Assembly (NCBI GenBank): GCA_003661865.1
Contig: QMWY01000058.1
Location: forward strand, 1-6,639
DNA length: 6,639 nt
Origin: Thermoprotei archaeon
Lineage (GTDB): Archaea > Thermoproteota > Thermoprotei_A > Sulfolobales > Ignisphaeraceae
Reading direction: 5' to 3'
Part shown: one piece after another, positions 1 through 5,550 of the stretch
How positions within the stretch are numbered: the first letter of the stretch is position 1
Layout: each line of letters starts with the position of its first letter
Notes under the pieces: model-generated
The model's database searches: none
Told to the model about the DNA's origin: nothing
The model's input: only the letters and a program-made list of their open reading frames with translations
Made by a program: the position numbers and the translations under genes

Positions 1-239
1 CTATCGACGAGGAGGAAGCTCCCTGATGTGCTGTCCACCGAGACGATCTTTCCGCATGTTCCGCAGCTGCGGGGCGTGTCTACGGGCATGGCCCTCCTCA
101 GAGCACCGATCCACTCATCGGGGTCCTGTCTACTGATAGGAGCTGATCCGCTTGCTAACAGCTCCCCATCCTCGCTGTACACCTCGACCTTCACGCTGCT
201 CGTACCGAGGTCTATGCCTATCAGGAGCGTACTGGTCAT
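1..239 (-). CDS. FGGY-family carbohydrate kinase, N-terminal part (runs off the left edge)
   Basis: This is the first 79 codons of a second sugar kinase; the rest lies beyond the left edge of the window. I translated it by hand from the ATG at 239-237. It opens with the FGGY phosphate-binding strand (IGIDLGTSSVKVEVY, residues about 7-21), then an EDGELL turn, a DPDEW segment (about 42-46), and near the end the SVDSTSGSFLLVD strand (about 67-79), matching the VDxTSGTxxLVD motif of xylulokinase, gluconokinase and fuculokinase relatives. The family transfers phosphate from ATP to a sugar or polyol hydroxyl in the cytoplasm. The substrate cannot be read from this fragment. The start follows the rhaB stop with no gap, and a GGTGG ribosome-binding sequence sits 7 bases upstream inside rhaB, so the two kinases are probably co-transcribed and translationally coupled. 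Family assignment is strong; substrate is unknown. Confidence 0.88.
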   Translation of the reverse strand, partial: MTSTLLIGIDLGTSSVKVEVYSEDGELLASGSAPISRQDPDEWIGALRRAMPVDTPRSCGTCGKIVSVDSTSGSFLLVD

Positions 240-1745
240 CTAGAGACCACCAGTCTTCTCCAGAATGTCTAGGAACCTGTTGTACGCATCCTCGTGCCTC
301 GATGTATGGTTGGGCTCGAATACCCGTAGCTTAACTGAGTTCTTCACGAACTCCCTGAGCTCCCTAAGCGACTTTATGTAGCCGAGCCCGGCTACCTGCA
401 GAAGCACATTCCCCATTGACGTAGCCTCGTCGGGACCCGCGACAACAGGGACGTTGTTGAAGTCCGCTACGAGCTGGTTGTGCAGCCAGTTCTTCGAGCC
501 GCCGCCGAAGATGTTTATCCTCCTTATCCTCCTACCCGTGAGCTTCTGAACCTGCTCTATAACCAACCTGTACTTCAGTGCGAGGCTCTCGAGCACAAGC
601 CTAACAAGCTCTCCCACACTCTTGGGCTTCTCCTGCCCCGTCTCCTCCAGGAACTTCATGATCTCGTCGATCATGTTTATCGGTGCTAGGAACCTCGGGT
701 TATCAGGGTCTATGAAGGCTAAGAAGCCACGGGCCTCCGCAGCCATCTTGGTGAGCTGCTCGTAGCTGTACTCCTCCCCCCTCATAGCTAGGATCCTCCT
801 GATCTCCTGTATGAACCACATCCCCTGTATATTACGCAGGAACGTTATGGTGTTGAACGCCCCGCCCTCATTCGTGAAGTTGTACTCCATAGCCTGCCTA
901 CTTATCAAAGGTTCGCTGAGCTCCACACCTACGAGGCTCCACGTACCGCAGCTTATGTACGCCGACTCCTCATCGATGGGGGCTGCAGCTATGGCGGATG
1001 CGGTGTCACGGGTTGCCGGGGCTACAACCTCTATCCTCGGCGAGACCCCTAGCTCCTCAGCGAGCTCCTTCCTGATCCTCCCGAGCTTCGTCGTGGGTTC
1101 GATAACCTCCGGGAATATGCCCGTAGGCACGCCGATCTCCTCAAGCAGGTCGAAGCACCACTTCCTCGTCCTCGGGTCTAGGAACTGCGTCGTGGTGGCC
1201 TCGGTGAACTCCGAGGCTATGGCGCCCGAGAGCCAGTAGTTGAAGAGGTCGGGTATCATCAGGAACGTCTTGGCTGCCCTGAGCTGCGACGAGTTCACAA
1301 GGACCATCGCGTAGAGCTGGTAGAGGGTGTTTATAGGTGTGAACTGGATCCCTGTCCTCTCATAGATCCTCTCCCGGGGGATCTTCCTCAGGAGCTCCTC
1401 CATAGCCTCCTGGTTCCTCGGATCGCGGTAGCTGTGAGGATTGCCCAGGAGCTCGCCATTGTTGTCGAGGAGCGCGAAGTCAACGCCCCAGGTATCGACC
1501 CCTATCGACACGAGCTCGTCGCCGTACTTCGCGCAGGCCCTGCGTATACCCTCCTTAACCTCGCTCCATATCCTGAGGACGTCCCAGTAGAGGCTTCGCC
1601 CAACCCTAACAGGTCCGTTGGGGAACCTGTATAGCTCCTCAACCGTAACGGTCTTTCTGTCAAGGTTGACCCTGCCTATCATAGCCCTTCCGCTGCTCGC
1701 ACCGAGATCAAATGCGAGCACGGTGATCTGGGACAGGGTACTCAC
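240..1745 (-). CDS. rhaB: L-rhamnulokinase (FGGY family)
   Basis: Cytoplasmic kinase that converts L-rhamnulose and ATP to L-rhamnulose 1-phosphate. The resemblance to bacterial RhaB runs the whole length (501 residues from the chosen start; E. coli RhaB is about 489). Visible motifs are DLGASSGR (13-20), DTWGVDF (84-90), YRDPR (106-110), GIQFTPINTLYQ (132-143), RDTAS with the presumed catalytic Asp247, CGTWS (266-270), TNEGG (291-295), FGGGSKN (413-419) and PDEATSMGN (438-446). I chose the GTG at 1745 because it places the first strand at the usual position and a TATA-like box lies about 40 bases upstream. The open frame extends to 1835, but those 30 extra residues have no family counterpart and would cover the promoter. 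No clear Shine-Dalgarno precedes the GTG, which fits a short or absent leader. One oddity is that the residue before the catalytic Asp is Arg246, where E. coli has His. The rhamnulokinase subfamily is clear; activity on a related ketose such as L-fuculose is not excluded. Confidence 0.93.
   Translation of the reverse strand: MSTLSQITVLAFDLGASSGRAMIGRVNLDRKTVTVEELYRFPNGPVRVGRSLYWDVLRIWSEVKEGIRRACAKYGDELVSIGVDTWGVDFALLDNNGELLGNPHSYRDPRNQEAMEELLRKIPRERIYERTGIQFTPINTLYQLYAMVLVNSSQLRAAKTFLMIPDLFNYWLSGAIASEFTEATTTQFLDPRTRKWCFDLLEEIGVPTGIFPEVIEPTTKLGRIRKELAEELGVSPRIEVVAPATRDTASAIAAAPIDEESAYISCGTWSLVGVELSEPLISRQAMEYNFTNEGGAFNTITFLRNIQGMWFIQEIRRILAMRGEEYSYEQLTKMAAEARGFLAFIDPDNPRFLAPINMIDEIMKFLEETGQEKPKSVGELVRLVLESLALKYRLVIEQVQKLTGRRIRRINIFGGGSKNWLHNQLVADFNNVPVVAGPDEATSMGNVLLQVAGLGYIKSLRELREFVKNSVKLRVFEPNHTSRHEDAYNRFLDILEKTGGL
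247..251 (-). promoter_or_regulatory. Ribosome-binding sequence for the second FGGY kinase
   Basis: GGTGG on the minus strand lies inside the last codons of rhaB, 7 bases before the ATG at 239. It supports that ATG as the start and fits re-initiation by ribosomes finishing rhaB at the adjoining TAG. Confidence 0.5.
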
Positions 1746-1781
1746 CCAGAAAGCGTTCACCGAACTCGTAGATAGGGTTAG

Positions 1782-1787
1782 CTTAAA
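1782..1787 (-). promoter_or_regulatory. Possible TATA box of rhaB
   Basis: TTTAAG on the minus strand lies about 40 bases before the proposed GTG start of rhaB. With archaeal spacing of about 26 bases from box to transcript start, the transcript would begin near 1758 and carry a leader of only about a dozen bases, in keeping with the missing Shine-Dalgarno. Short arms GGTT and AACC flank the core (1776-1789), too short to call an operator. This is a sequence-match inference. Confidence 0.4.
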
Positions 1788-1850
1788 CCGGCTTCGCGGA
1801 GCAGCCTTGAACCTAGGTAACCTATGTTGTAGCACGGGCTGTAGTGAGGT

Positions 1851-2083
1851 ATGCTTAGGGGTAAGTCCTATGAAAGGCGAAGATAGCCCACGTCGAGAGT
1901 ATCGAGGGTTTCATAGCCGCTGGCGATGGTGGGGCTAAGAGCCGTGAGGGAGGGCGTGGCTAGAGAGGTTGGGTAGACGTTGTTGCATTGGCCGCCGTGG
2001 ACGAGCCACTGATAAGCGATGTGCCTGCCGGTAGGCTTGAGATAGCGGTTGAGGACTTTGGAGGGGATCCCTGGGAGGTTTAG
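1851..2083 (+). pseudogene. Possible decayed plus-strand gene remnant of unknown function
   Basis: This stretch between the oxidoreductase and rhaB has no intact gene, but the plus strand reads like protein in pieces. An ATG at 1851 opens MLRGKSYERRR before a stop at 1884. Another frame gives AKIAHVESIEGFIAAGDGGA (1877-1936) and ends at a TAG at 1961. RAVREGVAREVG follows in a third piece (1938-1973). The frame of the second piece then resumes with VDVVALAAVDEPLISDVPAG (1973-2032) and continues through GRLEIAVEDFGGDPWEV to a TAG at 2081. Read in one frame from 1874 to 2083, it has a single internal stop. The plus strand is purine-rich here (42 of 60 bases in 1921-1980), as coding strands are elsewhere in the window. 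I do not recognise the family. It could be a frameshifted small gene, sequencing error, or chance. The rest of the gap (2084-2148) shows nothing I can name. Confidence 0.3.
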
Positions 2084-2148
2084 GTGGGGGCTCAGGGGCA
2101 GATTAGGAGAGGTGGGAAGAGGAGCTAGATCGGGTCTCGGGCTGTGCT

Positions 2149-4014
2149 CTAGCCTATCTCTGGGAACATCTTCTTTGCGAGGTCGTATATCCCAAGCTCC
2201 TTAAGGACCTCCTTCTTCGGGATGCCGTTCTCGTCCCAGCCCATGAACTCGTAGTACTCCTTCAGCATGGGCTCGAGCTCCACGACCTGGCCCTTGGCCC
2301 CACCCTCCTTAAGCGGCTCCTTGAGGAAGCGCTCGGGTAGCGTATCGTCCTTGCGCCTTATCCCGTTGGCCACGTTAAATATGCGCTTAAGGGTGAAGAT
2401 CCTCTTCCCCGCGGTTAGGAGCTGCTGTAGGTTCTTCCTCCTGCCCGTAACTATGGAGTAGAGCCCTGCTAGGTGTGCCGGGGGTATGTCTATGAACTTG
2501 CATATGACCATAGACTCGACGACCTCGTGCCATATCTGCATCGTCGCCACGATCCTCCCCTTGCCCTTCACATCGAACCTATCGGGCCTCTCGTAGATCC
2601 TTAGGTCGTAGACCCTCTGCCCCTGCTCGATCCTGAACACCAGTCCCTGTAGGTGGCACGCACCGCGGTTTGACGTCGCGTACTGGAGCCCCATGCCCTT
2701 GAACGCTCGGGGGTCGTGCATAGGCATCTCCAGCCCCTTTACATGCATGCAGTACCTCTCACTACCCCTACCGATGATCCTGGAGGCTAGGCGGCATCCC
2801 TCTCCTAGGAGCTTTCCGAACCCCTCCCTCCTACCGATCATCTCTATGAGCTTCAGAACGAGGTCGGGGTCTCCCCACCTGAGCTCGAGCCCACCCGTAT
2901 CCTCCTTAGTCAGGAGCCCCTTCTCGAAGCTCTCGATAGCCCACGCGATCGTCACTCCCGTGGATATGGTGTCTATTCCGTAGCGATTGCACAGGTCGTT
3001 GGCCTTCTCTATGTAGAACGGGTCGTCTATCATGAGCAGGGAGCCCAGCGCCGCTATGGTCTCGTACTCAGGTGCCCTCCCCTTAGCGTCCTTGGTCTCG
3101 GCGTACTTCCAGCAGTGGATCGGGCACGCCCAGCACGCCCTATGCCCCTTAACGATCCCCCGTTCCCAGAAGCGCTTAGCGGTTATGTTCTTGATCCCCT
3201 CCCACTCACCCTCCGTGAAGTTCTTTATGGGCATGTCTCCGTACTCGTAGAACTCCTCGATCTCGCCCGGGGTTCCGTGGACGGCGTAGATCTGGGATGT
3301 GGGGTAGGAGAGCACTAGGGGGAGGATCCTCGTTATGATACTCCGCGACCTCCTCGGGTCCTTAACCCTTATCTGCCCCTTCCCCCGAACAGCAATCGCC
3401 TTAAGGTTCTTCGAGCCCATGACCGCGCCCATACCGGTTCTACCGGCGACCCGCGGACCATCGGGGGTTATGTCGTTGGCTATGATCGCGTACCTCACGA
3501 GCCTCTCCCCGGCGGGCCCTATGGCTGCGACCCTCACGTCCTTCCCAAGCTCCTTCTTCAGCTCGATATCGGTCTCGATTATGTCCCTCCCCCAGAGCTT
3601 GGATGCGTCCCTGATCTCCACCTCGCCGTCGTGGATCCATAGGTAGACAGGGTTGCCGGCCCTACCCCTTATCACTATGCCATCAAACCCGGCGCGCTTC
3701 AGCTCAACACCCCAGTACCCCGAGGCGTGTGCCTCGCCCCACGCAAGGGTTAGGGGGGACTTCGCCGCCACTACATAGCGTCCTGAGCACGGTACTAGGG
3801 TACCGGTGAGGGGCCCGGTCATGAACACCAAGACGTTGTCGGGGCTGAAGGGGTCTACCCGCGGATCGATCTCCTCCGCCAGGATCTTCGTGGCGAGCCC
3901 TATCCCCCCTATGAACATATCTACGTCCTCCTCCCTCAGCTCCCGAACCTCGGTCTTCTCCCTGGAGAGGTCGACGTAGAGGATCCTGCCTATGTAGCCG
4001 AACCACTGAGTCAT
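2149..4014 (-). CDS. Aldehyde:ferredoxin oxidoreductase (tungsten-pterin, AOR family)
   Basis: Cytoplasmic enzyme of the AOR family, which oxidises aldehydes to carboxylic acids and passes electrons to ferredoxin using a tungsten bis-pterin centre and one [4Fe-4S] cluster. The 621-residue length is close to the roughly 605 residues of Pyrococcus AOR. Visible are the N-terminal GYIGRILYVDLS, the pterin-region GRTGMGAVMGSKNLKAI (191-207), the cluster ligands CWACPIHC (Cys294, Cys297, Cys301) with the fourth cysteine in VICKF (Cys505), EYET (316-319) near the expected catalytic Glu, and NRYGIDTISTG (343-353). His454 in GACH is a candidate for the active-site histidine. I chose the ATG at 4014 over the GTG at 4023 because GAGGGGTG lies 6 bases ahead of it. 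It sits 66 bases downstream of the aldolase with its own TATA-like box. Substrate is not readable from sequence; the context suggests L-lactaldehyde. A formaldehyde- or glyceraldehyde-type AOR paralogue remains possible. Confidence 0.93.
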   Translation of the reverse strand: MTQWFGYIGRILYVDLSREKTEVRELREEDVDMFIGGIGLATKILAEEIDPRVDPFSPDNVLVFMTGPLTGTLVPCSGRYVVAAKSPLTLAWGEAHASGYWGVELKRAGFDGIVIRGRAGNPVYLWIHDGEVEIRDASKLWGRDIIETDIELKKELGKDVRVAAIGPAGERLVRYAIIANDITPDGPRVAGRTGMGAVMGSKNLKAIAVRGKGQIRVKDPRRSRSIITRILPLVLSYPTSQIYAVHGTPGEIEEFYEYGDMPIKNFTEGEWEGIKNITAKRFWERGIVKGHRACWACPIHCWKYAETKDAKGRAPEYETIAALGSLLMIDDPFYIEKANDLCNRYGIDTISTGVTIAWAIESFEKGLLTKEDTGGLELRWGDPDLVLKLIEMIGRREGFGKLLGEGCRLASRIIGRGSERYCMHVKGLEMPMHDPRAFKGMGLQYATSNRGACHLQGLVFRIEQGQRVYDLRIYERPDRFDVKGKGRIVATMQIWHEVVESMVICKFIDIPPAHLAGLYSIVTGRRKNLQQLLTAGKRIFTLKRIFNVANGIRRKDDTLPERFLKEPLKEGGAKGQVVELEPMLKEYYEFMGWDENGIPKKEVLKELGIYDLAKKMFPEIG

Positions 4015-4020
4015 GCACAG

Positions 4021-4028
4021 CACCCCTC
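4021..4028 (-). promoter_or_regulatory. Shine-Dalgarno deciding the AOR start
   Basis: GAGGGGTG on the minus strand is followed by a 6-base spacer and the ATG at 4014. The alternative GTG start at 4023 lies inside this element, so the ATG is preferred and the product starts MTQWFGYIGRIL. Confidence 0.6.
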
Positions 4029-4061
4029 GGCCTAGATTCGCCGGGACGGATAGCGAGGGTA

Positions 4062-4070
4062 GGATAAAAA
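4062..4070 (-). promoter_or_regulatory. Probable TATA box of the AOR gene, perhaps also a T-tract terminator for the aldolase
   Basis: TTTTTATCC on the minus strand starts 11 bases past the aldolase stop codon. The box centre is about 53 bases before the AOR ATG, giving a predicted transcript start near 4041 and a leader of about 27 bases that contains the Shine-Dalgarno. The run of five Ts directly after the upstream gene could equally act as an archaeal T-tract terminator. Both roles are inferred. Confidence 0.5.
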
Positions 4071-4080
4071 GTTAGGTGTG

Positions 4081-4752
4081 CTAATGCTGCCTGATCTTGT
4101 AGAGCTTCATGTAGAGCTCCACATCGCGCTCCGGTATCGTCGGCGGCTCCCTGCCCAGGGACATGGCCACGTACTGGGCTATGGAGACCTCCTCGAGCGT
4201 CTCCGCAACGGCCTCGGCCTCAACGAGGTTGCTCCCCATCGCTAGGATCCCGTGGTTCTGCAGGATCAGCGCCCTAGCCCCTGTCTGGGCGTACTTCTCA
4301 ACGAGCTTGGCAAGCTCATCAGTGCCCGGGAACGCGAAGGGCACGATCTCGACCTTTCTAAGCACCATCACGGCCTCGACGGATATGGGCTTGATGCCCA
4401 CTCCCGCCAGTGCGAGGCCTAGTGTGAATGGGTTGTGCGCATGTACGATCGCGTTGACGTCTGGCCTAACCCTGTAGACCGCTGCATGCATGGGCCACTC
4501 TATCGAGGGCCTCAGGTAGCCGTCTATGATGTTGCCGTCGAGGTTCAGCTTGACCAGATCATCAGGTTCCACAGCCCCCTTGAATACACCGCTAGGCGTT
4601 ATCCAGAACTCCTTAGCTCCGGGCACTCTAGCACTTACGTTGCCTCCCAAGGCCGATATTAAGCCGCGCTGGTATAGCGCCTTCATAACACGGCAGATCT
4701 CCTCCTTAAGCTCGTCCTCTGACACAAAGGCGAAGGCCTCCTCTCCACTCAT
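4081..4752 (-). CDS. fucA: Class II sugar-phosphate aldolase, L-fuculose-1-phosphate aldolase type
   Basis: Zinc-dependent cytoplasmic aldolase that cleaves a ketose 1-phosphate (L-fuculose 1-phosphate, and probably L-rhamnulose 1-phosphate here) to dihydroxyacetone phosphate and L-lactaldehyde. The 223-residue length is typical of FucA (E. coli about 215). Visible are GGNVSAR (36-42) and ITPSG (51-55) for phosphate binding, SIEWPMH with catalytic Glu85, zinc ligands His104 and His106 in VHAHNP, and the third, His167, in QNHG. The ATG at 4752 follows purine-rich GAGGGAAGGG, with AGGAGGTG a little further up (4767-4774). It lies between an unknown gene (87-base gap) and the AOR, with rhaB further on, so it is the natural lyase for the RhaB product. 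Related class II enzymes (L-ribulose-5-phosphate 4-epimerase, methylthioribulose-1-phosphate dehydratase) share the fold. The aldolase call rests on overall similarity to FucA and on the neighbours. Confidence 0.87.
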   Translation of the reverse strand: MSGEEAFAFVSEDELKEEICRVMKALYQRGLISALGGNVSARVPGAKEFWITPSGVFKGAVEPDDLVKLNLDGNIIDGYLRPSIEWPMHAAVYRVRPDVNAIVHAHNPFTLGLALAGVGIKPISVEAVMVLRKVEIVPFAFPGTDELAKLVEKYAQTGARALILQNHGILAMGSNLVEAEAVAETLEEVSIAQYVAMSLGREPPTIPERDVELYMKLYKIRQH

Positions 4753-4790
4753 ATCCCTTCCCTCGCCACCTCCTGTGTCCGTGAAGCATA

Positions 4791-4797
4791 CCTATAA
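4791..4797 (-). promoter_or_regulatory. Possible TATA box of the aldolase gene
   Basis: TTATAGG on the minus strand sits about 42 bases before the aldolase ATG, in the 87-base gap after the unknown gene. The expected transcript start (near 4768) would leave a short leader that keeps the nearer GAGGG ribosome-binding sequence but cuts the AGGAGGTG one. The match is modest and read-through from the transporter genes is also possible. Confidence 0.35.
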
Positions 4798-4839
4798 CCT
4801 TCTCGCTGTGGACACCCCCGCTACTGGTTGATAAGGGGT

Positions 4840-5487
4840 CTACTCGGGCCAGAGCTCTAGGTACTCTACGTAGCTCCTAGGCCTCTGCTGCTTGATCCTG
4901 CTCATGAAGAACCTCTCGACGACCTCCCTCAGCTGAAGAAATAGGTCTATGAGTGCTGATGTGAAGGGAGCCTTCTCAAGCATGCTCGCAATCCTAACCT
5001 CTACGCTGCGCGGCCCAGCTCTCCCAAGCATCACCTTTACGAAGCTCAGCCTCGCCTCCCCCCTACCCATGAAGAGGTTCTGGAGCCTCGTGATCATGGC
5101 GGAGTTCAGGGCCCCGATCACGTGGCGTGAGAACATCTCGTTTCTAAAGCCCCTGGGCTCAACACTTATCTTAACCCCCCTCCTGAGGAAGGGCCTCGTA
5201 ATGGATATGGATGCGCCCTTCCGCGGAACCTCTACTCTGCTTCCCCCGTTCACGGTCCCCATGAGGAATAGGAACGCGAGGACCCGCCCCCTGAACCACG
5301 TGACGTAGTTGTCTAGGAGAGAGCCGCCCCTCATGACGAGCACGAAGTGCGCGTTGACCTTCCTCCACATACCGGCTATGCTAACGGCGTTTAGGTCAAC
5401 TACGTAGACCCCGCGCAGGCCCCTTCCTAGCGACGCCTTGCAAAAAGTTATGTACGACTCGAGTTCAGGAGGAGTGCCCTTGCTCAA
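4840..5487 (-). CDS. Unrecognised basic protein of 215 residues
   Basis: I do not recognise this protein. It is rich in arginine and lysine, with hydrophobic stretches at about 27-39, 47-52 and 66-79 (VLAFLFLMG). A patterned region follows (about 83-110, RVEVPRKGASISITR) that looks like beta strands, and then a helical C-terminal half ending SYVEYLELWPE. No signal peptide, metal-binding cysteine cluster or helix-turn-helix is evident. The only cysteine is Cys16. The start is a TTG at 5487, the first start codon after an in-frame TAG at 5500-5502, without a strong ribosome-binding sequence. The ATG at Met40 is a weaker alternative. The gene lies 63 bases after the permease stop and 87 bases before the aldolase, on the same strand, so it probably shares the transporter transcript. 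That hints at a link to sugar use or its control, but gives no function. Confidence 0.7.
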   Translation of the reverse strand: MSKGTPPELESYITFCKASLGRGLRGVYVVDLNAVSIAGMWRKVNAHFVLVMRGGSLLDNYVTWFRGRVLAFLFLMGTVNGGSRVEVPRKGASISITRPFLRRGVKISVEPRGFRNEMFSRHVIGALNSAMITRLQNLFMGRGEARLSFVKVMLGRAGPRSVEVRIASMLEKAPFTSALIDLFLQLREVVERFFMSRIKQQRPRSYVEYLELWPE

Positions 5488-5550
5488 CCCCGCTACCCGC
5501 TAGCGCCCAGCACTGAGCTCTGCACCGCGGGGTAATTGAGCCTCGGCCCG

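Noticed and set aside
28..243. Plus-strand frame at the left edge
   Set aside because: It is the antisense of the FGGY kinase N-terminus, whose motifs are clear on the minus strand.
1776..1822. Short inverted repeats (GGTT/AACC, CCTAGG) near the rhaB promoter as a shared operator
   Set aside because: Arms are only 4-6 bases and no convincing copy occurs ahead of the aldolase or AOR genes.
1746..1835. Upstream extension of the rhaB reading frame to 1835, adding 30 residues
   Set aside because: The added residues have no counterpart in the family and would cover the TATA-like box; the GTG at 1745 places the first beta strand normally.
1618..1938. 106-codon plus-strand frame spanning the start of rhaB
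   Set aside because: Its first half is antisense to conserved RhaB motifs; only the downstream part overlaps the possible gene remnant, in a different frame.
1961..1963. In-frame TAG in the plus-strand remnant as a recoded (pyrrolysine) codon
   Set aside because: Several genes here end in TAG, and the neighbouring frame changes fit decay better than recoding.
3704..4018. Out-of-frame 104-codon minus-strand frame inside the AOR gene
   Set aside because: Arg/Gly-rich composition typical of a frame-shifted shadow in high-GC DNA, fully inside an intact AOR gene.
4949..5308. 119-codon plus-strand frame opposite the unknown gene
   Set aside because: Ser/Pro/Thr/Leu-rich antisense reading like the other plus-strand shadows; the minus-strand frame fits the operon layout and strand purine bias.
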